Assembly: GCA_026395515.1 (NCBI GenBank)
Contig: JAPLYN010000003.1
Coordinates: forward strand, 62,001-126,000
Direction of reading: 5' to 3'
Source: Candidatus Peregrinibacteria bacterium
GTDB lineage: Bacteria > Patescibacteriota > Gracilibacteria > UBA1369 > LOWO2-01-FULL-3
Length of the DNA stretch: 64,000 nt
Shown here: positions 14,949 through 24,171 of the stretch, piece after piece
Numbering within the stretch: the stretch's first letter is position 1
Layout: the number at the start of each line of letters is the position of its first letter
Position numbers and translations under genes: made by a program
The notes under the pieces: model-generated
Seen by the model: only the letters and a program-made list of their open reading frames with translations
Databases searched by the model: none
What the model was told of the DNA's origin: nothing

Positions 14949-15380
14949 TTACTTCTTGCGGTTCTTGATCCACTGAATGAAAGTTCCAAAAACGATGAAG
15001 GCTGAACCAAGAATAGTGAGATAAACACCAAAATCGATACGACCATTGATGTTTGGACCGATTAAACTGGAAGCAAAAATAGTTTTAATTTCTTCGATTT
15101 TTTGGCTAATAGAGAAGGTTTGAGCTACACCAATTGCCGCTACAAGAGCGCCTAAAAGTGATGAAAAAAGGAGGGGGATTTTCTTAATTCCTACTGAAAT
15201 TAGAACTACAGCGGCTACTACCAAAGTAATCATTCCATCGCCGTCTATACCTGTAATTATGACATTATCTACTTTTCCCCAAGGCAAGAAGGCTCCAACA
15301 ATAACTAAAAGGGCTCCAAAGGCTGCAGCATAGCGTCCGTACTGCTTTTTCGGTGGGATATGCGTAACTTTGGTTTCCAT
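14949..15380 (-). CDS. Uncharacterised four-helix membrane protein
   Basis: 143 residues with a basic N-terminal tail (PPKKQYGRY) and four hydrophobic helices at about 18-36, 48-66, 68-88 and 115-135. A loop of about 25 residues between helices 3 and 4 contains KIEEIKTIFASS. FLPWG after helix 1 is a pattern often seen in small predicted membrane proteins of unknown role. No family is recognised. It lies immediately upstream of the ilv promoter in the same direction, and the ilv -35 box begins 3 bases past its stop codon. Confidence 0.6.
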   Translation of the reverse strand: METKVTHIPPKKQYGRYAAAFGALLVIVGAFLPWGKVDNVIITGIDGDGMITLVVAAVVLISVGIKKIPLLFSSLLGALVAAIGVAQTFSISQKIEEIKTIFASSLIGPNINGRIDFGVYLTILGSAFIVFGTFIQWIKNRKK

Positions 15381-15428
15381 GGTTTGGGGGATTAATTTAC
15401 TGAATTTAATTCTAGCTTAGTTTTTTTA

Positions 15429-15456
15429 TTGCACAAGACGAGATTTTAGCTATAAT
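15429..15456 (+). promoter_or_regulatory. Promoter of tRNA-Tyr
   Basis: TTGCAC (15429-15434), 16-bp spacer, TATAAT (15451-15456). About 36 bases remain before the mature tRNA. Confidence 0.7.
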
Positions 15457-15492
15457 CCATCTCGCGGTTAAGAATCCGCATGTCTGAGACGT

Positions 15493-15579
15493 GGGTAGGT
15501 ACCAAAGTGGTCAAACGGGGCAGACTGTAAATCTGCTGGCTTTACGCCTTCGAAGGTTCGAAACCTTCCCTGCCCACCA
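15493..15579 (+). tRNA. tRNA-Tyr (GTA anticodon)
   Basis: Class II tRNA with a long variable arm. Acceptor GGGTAGG pairs with CCTGCCC, the anticodon arm GCAGA-CTGTAAA-TCTGC carries GTA at 15527-15529, and the T arm is AAGG-TTCGAAA-CCTT. CCA is encoded. The methyltransferase gene starts 14 bases later and may be co-transcribed. Confidence 0.95.
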
Positions 15580-15593
15580 TTGAATTCATACAA

Positions 15594-16805
15594 ATGCCAA
15601 ATTTAGAGAGAGTTCAAGTACAGAAATATTTGGAAGATGAGAAGGTTTTATTGAAAGCCGCTTTTTCCGGTAATCCAAAAGGTGATGCAAATGTGTGGAT
15701 CAGAGTAACTTTGAGACCGATTATCATAAAAGGTCAAGAGTGTATTCAGTTTTCCTATTATGATGAGAGGAAGTGTACGGTGAAGAATTATCATGGTGGA
15801 GGATATAGGGCAGCCGTGCGTGATCTAATGGCTTTAAATTTTAAGAATATTTTTGTAGATACGGTAAAAGGAAGTGTGCAGATGATGACAAACAAGAGGG
15901 GAGAAGTATCTATTAATGAAAAGGCTGCAGTGAAGACAAAAGATGCAGTGAGTCTCGAACACAATAAAGTAAAAAAATATATTATTCCGGATAATATTCC
16001 GAGCGATTTTCTAGAGGCTGTTGGTATTATGACTAGTGAAGGAAAAGTAAAAGCTGATAAGCAAAATAAATTTAGACAACTCAATGGATTCCTAAAAATT
16101 GTGGATGAAACTTTTGCGAAAGCGAAGAAATCTTTGAAGTTTGATGATAAGGAATTATTGGCTGTAGATTGCGGATGTGGCAATGCCTATCTGACCTTTG
16201 CAGCTTATGATTATTTTAATTACATTGTGAAAAAGCCACTTGGACTAATCGGAATTGATATCAATAAAGAGCTCCTAGAAAATCACAAAGAAGAGATAGA
16301 AAAATTGAATTGGGATAAATTAAAATTTCAAGCCACAAAAATTATCGATTACACTCCACCGAGAAATCCGGACTTAGTAATGTCGTTGCATGCTTGTGAC
16401 ACGGCTACGGATGAAGCTCTATTTAAAGCCATTAGTTGGGGTTCTAAAATGATTTTCGCTTCGCCTTGTTGTCATCACAATATTCAAAAGCAATTAGATT
16501 CAAATAAAGATGTACTAAAAGATTTTGCGCCAATTTTGAGACATGGAGCTTTGAAAGAAAGATTGGGAGATGTGCTGACTGATTCTTTTAGAATTCTTAT
16601 TTTGAGAATAATGGGCTACCAGACTGATGTAATTGAATTCGTAAATTCCGAGAATACTAATAGAAATTTGATTATCAGAGCGGTGAAATATTTGGAAGCA
16701 GGTGATAAGAAGACTGCAGAAGAATATAAAGCGCTAAAGAATGTGTGGAAAGTGGAGCCGTATTTGGAAAAACTTTTAGGAAAAGAATTATCTAAATATC
16801 TTTAA
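15594..16805 (+). CDS. SAM-dependent methyltransferase, METTL25-like fold
   Basis: 403 residues. The N-terminal half (1-170) is an uncharacterised extension with FKNIFVDTVKGSVQMM. The C-terminal half is a Rossmann methyltransferase: LLAVDCGCGNAYLTFAAYDYF (motif I, near 190), GIDINKELLE (near 217), then DLVMSLHACDTATDEAL and FASPCCHHNIQKQL. The HACDTATDEA and SPCCHHN signatures are those of the Methyltransf_32 group that includes METTL25 and RRNAD1. The substrate is unknown; RNA is possible. It follows tRNA-Tyr closely, and its stop codon shares TTAA with that of the convergent ABC permease. Confidence 0.75.
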   Translation: MPNLERVQVQKYLEDEKVLLKAAFSGNPKGDANVWIRVTLRPIIIKGQECIQFSYYDERKCTVKNYHGGGYRAAVRDLMALNFKNIFVDTVKGSVQMMTNKRGEVSINEKAAVKTKDAVSLEHNKVKKYIIPDNIPSDFLEAVGIMTSEGKVKADKQNKFRQLNGFLKIVDETFAKAKKSLKFDDKELLAVDCGCGNAYLTFAAYDYFNYIVKKPLGLIGIDINKELLENHKEEIEKLNWDKLKFQATKIIDYTPPRNPDLVMSLHACDTATDEALFKAISWGSKMIFASPCCHHNIQKQLDSNKDVLKDFAPILRHGALKERLGDVLTDSFRILILRIMGYQTDVIEFVNSENTNRNLIIRAVKYLEAGDKKTAEEYKALKNVWKVEPYLEKLLGKELSKYL

Positions 16806-17566
16806 TTTTTCAATTTCCAACCGGATTTCAAAGCGACGTAGCTGATGATTCCCATTCCAAGAGTGATTGAAACTAATACCGTCATGCTGAGGCTGATGGA
16901 TATTTCTTGAATGCCTGTGAAGCCATAGCGCAGAAGATTAATCATGTGCACGATAGGATCGAACTTAGCAATTGTGCCGATAACTCCCGGCAATGAAGAA
17001 ACTGGATAGAATACACCTCCAAGGAAGGTGAGAGGCATGATAATAAATGTCTGAATGAAGGCTTGATTGTCGAATTCCTTGGCCCAGATTCCCACAAAAA
17101 GTCCAAGAAAGCTGAAGAAAAGTGAAACTAAAAATGCTGAAATAAGAATGAGTGGAATTGAAGTGTAAGGAAAGCTGACGAAGAAAAGTGCGGTAATAAA
17201 AGTTACCAAACCAACGATGAAAGATCTCAAAATAGCTGAGCAAATAAAGGCTGTGAAAATCTCATAAGTTTTGAGTGGAATGCTCATGAGGTCGCCAATA
17301 ACTCCCTGATATTTCATAAGAATAATGGAAGAAGAAGGATTCTGATAAGCGTTATTTACCAAGCCCATAATCACGAGACCAGGCACCATAAATTGGAGGT
17401 AGCTAATACCCTGCATATCTGGAATTACCTTATGCATTGAAAATCCGAAAACTGCAAAATAAAGAAGATTATTAACTACCGGCGCCAAAATAGTTTGCAT
17501 GTAAACTTTGAGAAACCTTTGAGTTTCTCTTTTGAAAAGAGTCCATGTTCCGCGAGGATTAGCCAT
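16802..17566 (-). CDS. ABC-2 type transporter permease
   Basis: Membrane subunit of 254 residues with six hydrophobic segments and the ABC-2 family motif before helix 5, PLTFLGGVFYPVSSLPG. It pairs with the ATPase gene upstream, whose stop codon it overlaps by one base. The likely role is export of a drug, lipid or polysaccharide; the sequence does not specify which. N-terminal FKRETQRFLKVYMQTILAPVV is the amphipathic entry common to this family. Confidence 0.85.
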   Translation of the reverse strand: MANPRGTWTLFKRETQRFLKVYMQTILAPVVNNLLYFAVFGFSMHKVIPDMQGISYLQFMVPGLVIMGLVNNAYQNPSSSIILMKYQGVIGDLMSIPLKTYEIFTAFICSAILRSFIVGLVTFITALFFVSFPYTSIPLILISAFLVSLFFSFLGLFVGIWAKEFDNQAFIQTFIIMPLTFLGGVFYPVSSLPGVIGTIAKFDPIVHMINLLRYGFTGIQEISISLSMTVLVSITLGMGIISYVALKSGWKLKN

Positions 17567-18510
17567 TATGATCGGTATGTTAATTTAAGAAATACATCTT
17601 CTAAACTCTGACTTTGTAGCTCAATATCACTTGGATCTAAATCTTTGAGGGCGGTAAGAACTTTGTTTAATTCTTTTGGTTCGAAGGTAAGAACTAGATC
17701 GTAGTCGCTGATTTTTTTTGCTTTAAATTGTTCAAGGTGTGCAGGAATTTTTCCAATTTTATCTTTGAAATTAAGAGTCATTTCTTTGTAATTGCCGAGA
17801 GATTTTATGAGTTTTTTGGTTTCATCGAGGGCGACAACTGTGCCTTTATTTATGATAGCTGTGCGCTTGCAAAGGCTCTCCGCTTCTTCGAGATAATGAG
17901 TAGTGAGAAGAATGGTAAGACCGGCTTTATTTAGTTCACGCATGTAGACCCAAAGATTGTGACGAAGTTCTACATCTACGCCGGCAGTTGGCTCATCAAG
18001 AATGAGAACTTTTGGCTTGTGGACTAGTGCTTTGGCAATAAGTAGGCGACGTTTCATACCGCCGGAAAGTGCGCGAGTATTGGCATATTTTTTGTCTTCT
18101 AGGTTTAATTTTTCGAGAATCTCATCAATATAATTTTGATTATTTTTAATGCCGTAATAGCCGGAGCAGAAAGTCAGAACTTCATTCACGTTAAAAAAAG
18201 AATCGAAATTCACTTCTTGTGGCACGACGCCAATCATAAATTTTGTATCTTCACGATGAGTATCTATATCGAGACCAAAAATTTTAATAGTACCAGAAGT
18301 TTTTTTAGTAGGACCGGCGATGATGTTTATCAGAGTACTTTTGCCTCCGCCATTTGGGCCGAGGAGAGCAAAAAATTCACCAGAATTAATTTCCAAACTA
18401 AAATCTTTCAAGGCGTGAGTACCCGAATCTAAGGATTCGTGGCGAGCGGAGTGCGAGCCCTTCTTCTCGTAGATCTTATGAACGTTTTTGATGGAAATTG
18501 CTGGTGTCAT
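17566..18510 (-). CDS. ABC transporter ATP-binding protein
   Basis: Peripheral ATPase of 314 residues. Walker A is GPNGGGKST (near residue 51), the signature LSGGMKRRL (near 150), Walker B VLILDEPTAGVD (near 170), and the switch histidine is in TTHYLEEAE. The C-terminal 80 residues form the extra domain found in CcmA/DrrA/NodI-type exporters. It works with the overlapping permease gene, and together they form a complete two-gene exporter. Confidence 0.9.
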   Translation of the reverse strand: MTPAISIKNVHKIYEKKGSHSARHESLDSGTHALKDFSLEINSGEFFALLGPNGGGKSTLINIIAGPTKKTSGTIKIFGLDIDTHREDTKFMIGVVPQEVNFDSFFNVNEVLTFCSGYYGIKNNQNYIDEILEKLNLEDKKYANTRALSGGMKRRLLIAKALVHKPKVLILDEPTAGVDVELRHNLWVYMRELNKAGLTILLTTHYLEEAESLCKRTAIINKGTVVALDETKKLIKSLGNYKEMTLNFKDKIGKIPAHLEQFKAKKISDYDLVLTFEPKELNKVLTALKDLDPSDIELQSQSLEDVFLKLTYRS

Positions 18511-18570
18511 GTGTGAGTGATTCTACACTTGTTTCGAAAATTATCCATCAATCAAAAACTCCAGCTTTCT

Positions 18571-19683
18571 TTAATTTTTCGTCTTCTCCCGCAGCCTTGG
18601 TGAGATAACCTCTTTACATTCGCCGATGATTTGAGCAAGGAATGGAATGTTTTCGGAAATCAATTTATTCACAACATAATCAATATTTTTCACGCCATCT
18701 TCGCGAGCGCCGTCTTCCACTTCGTAAGCGATGTGGTGAAGTCTTTTGCCCATATTGCGGACAAAATCTTCAGTAGGTGAAGGAAGTCCATCGATAGTTT
18801 TTACGTAGAATGGAGTGTTGTTTGCAGTGAAGACTTTGGCTGGAGAATGAAGCTCATAATTAATATTTGGATTGCGACAAATATTGGTAGAAGAATTACT
18901 GTCTTCAATATTGTATGCACCCCAGAAATAGTAATTCGTCATGCAGAGAAATTCGAGAATAGCATCTTCACGCTCATTTGCGAGGACGCGTGTAGCGAGA
19001 TGATCAATACCAAAAACTAGCTTATCCAAGCCATATTTGCGGTGTACTTCATCTACTTTATTGAGCTGAGTAAGCTCGTCAGCAGTGAGAGTAAATGGCT
19101 CGCCTAAACCGAGAGAATCCGGATCTAGAAGATCAGAATTTGTATAAATTACGGCATTGTTTGTGAAGTAAGAAAGGTCTGTAACAATGAAATTTTTATT
19201 TGAAAGAAAAGCGTTTTTTATTTCCGCTGGATCCTGAAAACGAATTTCTTGAGATGAAAGAATCTTGGCAGTTTCACGAGCGTTTTTGGTGTGATAAATT
19301 TCACCAATGTAACGTGCATTAGCTTTTTCTTGAGCGCGAGGATAAAGGCTATCTATAGCGGAAAATCTATCATAGTAATCGACAGCAAGTGGTTCCAAAA
19401 TAATCAAAACTGGAAACTCCGGCTTCGACTGCATAATAAAAACTTTGTGAGTGCTGGAAATGTATCCCTTCCAAAAACGGTAAGGGGTCATGAGATAAAG
19501 CTCCATGAGATATTTGAGAGATTCTCCATTGCTAACTTGAACTACAATTCCGCGAATTCCATTAATTAAATCGTCTATTCCTGAAGCTTCACGGCGATCA
19601 AAAATTTTTGGCAAATAATCTTTGAAAAATTTGGAATTTTCTTTGTCGCCGGTGATTTGGAATTTCTGCATTATTTTAGACAT
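18571..19683 (-). CDS. VOC-superfamily-like protein, unknown substrate
   Basis: About 371 residues. The C-terminal half shows the pattern of a vicinal-oxygen-chelate metal site: FGIDHLATRV with a His, a central strand part, then RLHHIAYEVED with paired His and an acidic residue, as in glyoxalase, dioxygenase and HglS-type enzymes. The N-terminal half contains SNGESLKYLMELYLMTPYRFW and is not recognised. The open frame continues to 19815, but that overlaps the divergent dus gene, so the start near MSKIMQKFQ is preferred. No strong promoter or Shine-Dalgarno settles it. Function uncertain. Confidence 0.6.
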   Translation of the reverse strand: MSKIMQKFQITGDKENSKFFKDYLPKIFDRREASGIDDLINGIRGIVVQVSNGESLKYLMELYLMTPYRFWKGYISSTHKVFIMQSKPEFPVLIILEPLAVDYYDRFSAIDSLYPRAQEKANARYIGEIYHTKNARETAKILSSQEIRFQDPAEIKNAFLSNKNFIVTDLSYFTNNAVIYTNSDLLDPDSLGLGEPFTLTADELTQLNKVDEVHRKYGLDKLVFGIDHLATRVLANEREDAILEFLCMTNYYFWGAYNIEDSNSSTNICRNPNINYELHSPAKVFTANNTPFYVKTIDGLPSPTEDFVRNMGKRLHHIAYEVEDGAREDGVKNIDYVVNKLISENIPFLAQIIGECKEVISPRLREKTKN

Positions 19684-19790
19684 TTTTTCTTGGTAAAAAT
19701 CATAATCTGGACTCCAATGGTATAATAAAGATTTTAGATATGCAAATTTAAGATATTTTGCTAAACTTCCGTGGCTTTTAGCTTTTACAC

Positions 19791-20876
19791 ATGCCAAATT
19801 CCAACTTTTGGACAAAATCAGAAAAACCGATAATTGGGCTCGCTCCGATGGATGGAGTGACCGATGCGTCGTTTCGATACATGATTTGTAAACACAGCAA
19901 ACCTTCAGTGGTAATTACTGAATTTACGAATGTGGAAGGATTGGCGCGCGGAAATGTGAGGGGATTGGCGGCTTTTATTTATGATGAAATTGAGCGTCCA
20001 GTTGTGGCGCAGATTTTTGGTGTGGAACCTGATTCTTACTATAAAGCTGCGGTATTATTATGTTCTCTTGGCTTTGATGGAATAGATATAAATATGGGCT
20101 GTCCGGTGACTAAAGTAGCGGCAAAAGGATCTGGTGCAGCATTAATTAAAACTCCAGAATTAGCAAAAAAATTAGTGATAATGACGAAGAAAGGAGTGAA
20201 GGATTGGGCAGAGGGAATTAGCTTGGAAGAAGCTGGTGTGAACCAAGACATGATAGAGGCAGTGAAAAAAAACAAAGATTGGTTTCCAAAAATAATTTCA
20301 AAAAAATCTGAAAGAAAAATAATTCCTGTGTCTGTGAAAACGCGTATTGGCTATGACAAAATTGTGGCTGAGGAATGGGTAAAACATCTGCTAGAAGTGG
20401 AACCGGCAAATATCACAATGCACGGCCGAACACTCAAACAATTGTATATGGGATTGGCGAATTGGGAGGAAATTGCGAAGGCTTGTAAGGTGGTGAAAGC
20501 GAGTGGACTCAACACTACTTTTCTCGGGAATGGAGATGTAAAATCTATGGATGATGCTAATGAAAAAGTAAAACAATATGGTGTAGATGGAGTATTGGTA
20601 GGACGTGCTGTTTTTGGTAATCCATATTTCTTTGCTGGTAGGGAACCGACTATAAAAGAAGGATTAGAAGCGGCAATCGAGCACACAAAATATTTTGAAA
20701 AATTAAATCACGTTAATTTCCAAAATATTCGCAAACATCTCGGATGGTACGTAAAAGGATTTGAGGGCGCGAAAGAATTACGCATAAACCTTATGCAGTT
20801 GGAGAATGCTCAGGATGTGGAGATGGAAATTAGACCTGTTCTAGATTCATTAAACGACGGACCGAGACTTCAATAG
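19791..20876 (+). CDS. dus: tRNA-dihydrouridine synthase
   Basis: FMN enzyme that reduces uridines in the tRNA D-loop. The 361 residues contain the TIM-barrel signatures in order: IGLAPMDGVTDASFRYM (near residue 15), INMGCPVTKVAAKGSGAAL with the catalytic Cys (near 104), VSVKTRIGYD (near 182), ITMHGRTLKQLYMGLANW (near 206), FLGNGDVKS and GVDGVLVGRAVFGNPYFF (near 260). An unusual insert of about 35 residues (near 135-170, GISLEEAGVNQDMIEAVKKN) lengthens the barrel. Convergent with the following orphan gene. Confidence 0.93.
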   Translation: MPNSNFWTKSEKPIIGLAPMDGVTDASFRYMICKHSKPSVVITEFTNVEGLARGNVRGLAAFIYDEIERPVVAQIFGVEPDSYYKAAVLLCSLGFDGIDINMGCPVTKVAAKGSGAALIKTPELAKKLVIMTKKGVKDWAEGISLEEAGVNQDMIEAVKKNKDWFPKIISKKSERKIIPVSVKTRIGYDKIVAEEWVKHLLEVEPANITMHGRTLKQLYMGLANWEEIAKACKVVKASGLNTTFLGNGDVKSMDDANEKVKQYGVDGVLVGRAVFGNPYFFAGREPTIKEGLEAAIEHTKYFEKLNHVNFQNIRKHLGWYVKGFEGAKELRINLMQLENAQDVEMEIRPVLDSLNDGPRLQ

Positions 20877-20891
20877 AAATTGTGATCTAAA

Positions 20892-21557
20892 TTATTTTTT
20901 TGCTAGTAAACGAGTTACTGCTTCTTTAATAGCTTTTCTATACCATTCAGCATCTAGTCCTGCCAATTTTCCGTCATCAAGATGCATACCAGTAGGATAT
21001 GCGCTCATAGCACTTTCTTTCGTTTGAAAATTGGATAACCATTTCGTACCAGTATGTATTCCTGCACTTTTGTGATCAGCAAGAATTGCTAACATTTCAG
21101 CTGTTTCAATCTTATCTCCCCTTCTAAAAGGATTTTTAAGACTCCCTGAAGCTGTCTTCCCTAAACCCATTCGAACTGCGTAAACAATTTCTTCGGCTCT
21201 TTGCTGACTGAGACCTCTCACGGAATAAACTCCTTGTTCCTCAATTGTTCTTACATCATCTTTAGAATTATGATGACGTCTATTTGTTGGAAGATTAACA
21301 AAAGTAGATTTAGGAATAGTACGGCGATCATTTCCATGAAGACAAGTGCCATCCTCAGGAGAAATTGAAACATCCACTTTTCCTCTAAATGGACTCATGA
21401 GTGTCTCTCCAATACCATCAATTTCTGCAGCTAATACTGCTCCAACTGGAACTCCTTCTAGAGCTTCACAGTGCATATTTGAATTACGTGGACACACATA
21501 TCTTTCCTCTCCTTCATGTACTAAAGATATTCTATCGATCATTTTGCTATTTCGCAT
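20892..21557 (-). CDS. Uncharacterised protein, 221 residues
   Basis: No family is recognised. It is soluble, with cysteines near the N terminus (YVCPRNSNMHCEALEG), a Gly/Val stretch (GVPVGAVLAAEIDGIGE), and a C-terminal helical part. Phrases such as VRGLSQQRAEEIVYAVRMGLGKTASGSLKNPFRRGDKIETAEMLAILADHK suggest a compact nucleic-acid or substrate-binding protein, but this is weak. Met6 is an alternative start. Confidence 0.5.
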   Translation of the reverse strand: MRNSKMIDRISLVHEGEERYVCPRNSNMHCEALEGVPVGAVLAAEIDGIGETLMSPFRGKVDVSISPEDGTCLHGNDRRTIPKSTFVNLPTNRRHHNSKDDVRTIEEQGVYSVRGLSQQRAEEIVYAVRMGLGKTASGSLKNPFRRGDKIETAEMLAILADHKSAGIHTGTKWLSNFQTKESAMSAYPTGMHLDDGKLAGLDAEWYRKAIKEAVTRLLAKK

Positions 21558-21625
21558 AAAGTCAATGGTGGCGATTTTATGGTTTAATAAAACCCATTAT
21601 AGATTATTTAATGATAGGAAAATCT

Positions 21626-22204
21626 CTATTTAGAGAACTTGGAGATGAATTCTCCATTTAGGCTAGAGCTAGCATCTTTGCTAGTGACTTTGCCGCAAAC
21701 ATAGTCTTTGCCAATGTAGGTTAATTCTACTTTGGCTTTGTCATCAAATACTCCACCGGAGAGTTTTTTGGTAGAAATATTTATCCAACTAAGATCATTA
21801 TTTTCGCTTAAATTTCTATAATTCCAAATACCTGGCTTGAGGGCGGATTTATCCTTAGCTTTCAGATCAAAATAGACTGTGACGTCTTTACTAGAATAAT
21901 CATGAGCAAAAGGATTTAGAGGATCGAAACCTTCATAATTCACGAAATAAAGAGTCCCCCAATCTGCGGAGTGATAAGTATACCAAGAGTTCGTGGTAGT
22001 GAATACAACCTCACCGGCTTCGAGAGATTTTGCCTGAAGGGTTGTTTTTTGAGGACATCCTTTTGGAGCTTTTTCTATAATATTTGGATCGACTTTAGCA
22101 GTATCTAGAGTAGACCCTGCCACATCGGAAGAGGCTGGTGCGGATTTACCGCAGCCAGCCAAAACCGTTATCGCTAGAATGAAAATTGCTAGGAATTTTC
22201 TCAT
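21626..22204 (-). CDS. Lipoprotein, paralogue of the next upstream gene
   Basis: 192-residue lipoprotein with signal MRKFLAIFILAITVLAGC and lipobox LAGC, then a Ser/Ala linker. The mature part aligns with the neighbour at 22212: shared elements are GCPQK/ECPNK, TTNSWYTYHS/AANSWYVEQT, the FVNYEGFDP/FTNYTFDP segment and YIGKDYVCGKVT/YFGSDYVCGDVA, with two conserved cysteines likely to form a disulfide. Probably a surface-anchored beta-rich domain of unknown ligand. Last gene of a four-gene unit, 7 bases after its paralogue. Confidence 0.65.
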   Translation of the reverse strand: MRKFLAIFILAITVLAGCGKSAPASSDVAGSTLDTAKVDPNIIEKAPKGCPQKTTLQAKSLEAGEVVFTTTNSWYTYHSADWGTLYFVNYEGFDPLNPFAHDYSSKDVTVYFDLKAKDKSALKPGIWNYRNLSENNDLSWINISTKKLSGGVFDDKAKVELTYIGKDYVCGKVTSKDASSSLNGEFISKFSK

Positions 22205-22211
22205 TTAAATA

Positions 22212-22817
22212 TTATAGAGAACTTGTCCACTTATGATATTTAGCGATGAATTTTCCTGTGATGCTACCATAACCATCGTCGATTGCTACATCTCCGCAAA
22301 CATAGTCGCTTCCGAAGTAAGTAATTTCTACTTTCTTCTTATCTCCGATAAGACCACGGCTTGCTTTCTTGCTTGAGATATTTGTATCGCTCAATTTATG
22401 TGTATCTTTCTTAGCAGCGTCCCAGCTACCATTAGCTACTGCTTTCTTGTCAGTAGTTCCAACAGAAAAGTATGCCATTGCATCTGTGTCTGTGTATGTA
22501 TGACCCCAAGCGCTTTGAGGATCAAATGTGTAGTTTGTGAAGTAGAATGTTCCAGAATCTGGAGTTTGTTCTACATACCAAGAATTTGCAGCAGCTACAT
22601 TTACTGTACCTGTCTCTTCTGATTTAACTACAACTGAGCTCTTGTTTGGACATTCCTTTGGAGCGTCTGCAACTATACCGTCTTCAGCTTTTGGAGCTGG
22701 AGTAGTAGTTGTTGTTGTGCCGTCAGTGGCTGGAGTAGTAGTTGTTGGAGCTGCAGCCTTGTTGCAACCTACCAAAACCAATGCAGTAAGCATTGAAAGT
22801 GCGAGGAACTTTTTCAT
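22212..22817 (-). CDS. Lipoprotein with Thr-rich linker
   Basis: 201 residues. Signal and lipobox MKKFLALSMLTALVLVGC, then a Thr/Ala/Pro-rich linker of about 28 residues that should hold the domain away from the membrane. The globular part (52-201) is a tandem duplicate of the downstream lipoprotein, with the same two Cys. Unknown function; tandem duplication suggests selection for surface variation or dosage. Confidence 0.65.
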   Translation of the reverse strand: MKKFLALSMLTALVLVGCNKAAAPTTTTPATDGTTTTTTPAPKAEDGIVADAPKECPNKSSVVVKSEETGTVNVAAANSWYVEQTPDSGTFYFTNYTFDPQSAWGHTYTDTDAMAYFSVGTTDKKAVANGSWDAAKKDTHKLSDTNISSKKASRGLIGDKKKVEITYFGSDYVCGDVAIDDGYGSITGKFIAKYHKWTSSL

Positions 22818-22840
22818 ATGATGGGGTTAATGATAAAAGG

Positions 22841-23287
22841 TTATTTAAAACTGATTGGAAATTTAACAGAATGTTCGTTTTCAGGCAAGCCGGACGGATT
22901 GTCATTTTTTAGTACTATAAATCCGGTTTTAGTAGTAGATTTTTTGAAATTAATTGTGGCTTTAAATGATACCATTTTTTCTGTCATCCAATTCTCATCA
23001 GTACTTGAGATAGCTGTACCAAGAACTTTCCCATTTGCATCTTCTATTGAGGCAGGAAAGGATCCTTCGAAAAACATTGGTCCTTGAGCTTGCCCTGAAA
23101 TAGCTAGTGGACTAGATATTTCCGAATTTACAGCAGGGCTTTCCAGTTTAAAATATTCCTTGGAAGTGGAGGCCTCTTTTGCTGGAATTGGTGGAACTGG
23201 CGTTGGATCAACATATTTTCGACCAATACCAACGCAGCCAACGAAAATAAATGCGCTAAGAATCAAGAGGGATAGAATCTTTTTCAT
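22841..23287 (-). CDS. Lipoprotein with Gmad2-like Ig domain
   Basis: 148 residues with lipobox FVGC after a short signal. The mature domain reads FKLESPAVNSEISSPLAISGQAQGPMFFEGSFPASIEDANG, the pattern of the Gmad2 immunoglobulin-like domain (bacterial spore germination family), which is also common in CPR surface proteins. Extracellular binding or assembly role inferred. It lies 18 bases after the aminotransferase gene and 23 bases before the paired lipoproteins, so all four are probably one transcript. Confidence 0.7.
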   Translation of the reverse strand: MKKILSLLILSAFIFVGCVGIGRKYVDPTPVPPIPAKEASTSKEYFKLESPAVNSEISSPLAISGQAQGPMFFEGSFPASIEDANGKVLGTAISSTDENWMTEKMVSFKATINFKKSTTKTGFIVLKNDNPSGLPENEHSVKFPISFK

Positions 23288-23305
23288 AATTTATTTATTT
23301 ATATA

Positions 23306-24157
23306 TTAAATATAATCTTTGAGGTGTGATTTCGTATGCTCTTCAGTAAATTCTTTATATGCGGCGATTATTTTTTTTGTTATAGCTCCAGGTTTTCCTG
23401 TACCAATTTTTTTATTATCAACTTTTATCACTGGGATTATTTCGCGTGGACGATTGGTAAGAAAAATTTCGTCGGCCTTGAATAATTCAGCTTTGTAAAA
23501 ATTTTCTATATGCATTTTTAGCTTCATTTCTTTTGCCAATTCTATGACGCGATTACGTGTTACTCCAGCCAACATTCTGTCCTTTGGAGTAAATACTTCT
23601 CCATCTTTTACAATGAAAATATTGGTAGAAGATCCCTCTGTTACATTGCCCAAGTCATCAACTAAAATGCCTTCATATCCCTTCTTTTTCTTGAGCGTAT
23701 GATAAGCCTGAACCATAGGCATGAGATTGGTGGATTTTATTTCTGGCCAAGGGCGTTGAAAATTTAAAGTAAAAGTATATACACCCTCTATAGTAACTTT
23801 TTCGTCTTTTTTATATGGCTCGCAAGTGATAGCGAGAGTTGTATTTTTGCTAGTTAAAAAATCAAAGCCGTGTTCGCCACGAGAAATCGTCACGCGCATA
23901 CGAGCTTGATCGAGTTTATTTATTTTAGAAGTTTTTTTAATCCAGGATTCCAATTCTTTCATCGAACAAGGAAGTTTCAAATGAAGAATTTTTGCAGTTT
24001 TCTGAATTCTAGCCAAATGGCGATCGAGTTCCAAAATCACGCCTTTGTAGGTTCTCATAGTGTCAAAAAAAGCATCACCAAACATAAAGCCGTTATCTAG
24101 AAGAGAAATCTTGGCGTCTTTTTGATCTATAAATTGTCCATTAAGGCAAAAAATCAT
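23306..24157 (-). CDS. Class-IV aminotransferase (DAAT/ADCL/IlvE type)
   Basis: 283-residue PLP enzyme. It has the N-terminal LNGQFI...SLLDNGFMFGDAFFDTMRTYKG pattern, Arg-rich RHLARIQKTAKIL, a lysine in the STNLMPMVQAYHTLKKKKGYEGILVDDLGNVTEGSSTNIFIVKDG region, and the late EIFLTNRPREIIPV. It could be a D-amino acid transaminase (D-Ala/D-Glu for the wall), an aminodeoxychorismate lyase or a second branched-chain transaminase. Absence of folate genes and presence of wall genes favour D-amino acid supply, as an inference only. It heads the lipoprotein operon. Confidence 0.75.
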   Translation of the reverse strand: MIFCLNGQFIDQKDAKISLLDNGFMFGDAFFDTMRTYKGVILELDRHLARIQKTAKILHLKLPCSMKELESWIKKTSKINKLDQARMRVTISRGEHGFDFLTSKNTTLAITCEPYKKDEKVTIEGVYTFTLNFQRPWPEIKSTNLMPMVQAYHTLKKKKGYEGILVDDLGNVTEGSSTNIFIVKDGEVFTPKDRMLAGVTRNRVIELAKEMKLKMHIENFYKAELFKADEIFLTNRPREIIPVIKVDNKKIGTGKPGAITKKIIAAYKEFTEEHTKSHLKDYI

Positions 24158-24171
24158 TGTGCGTTTATTAG

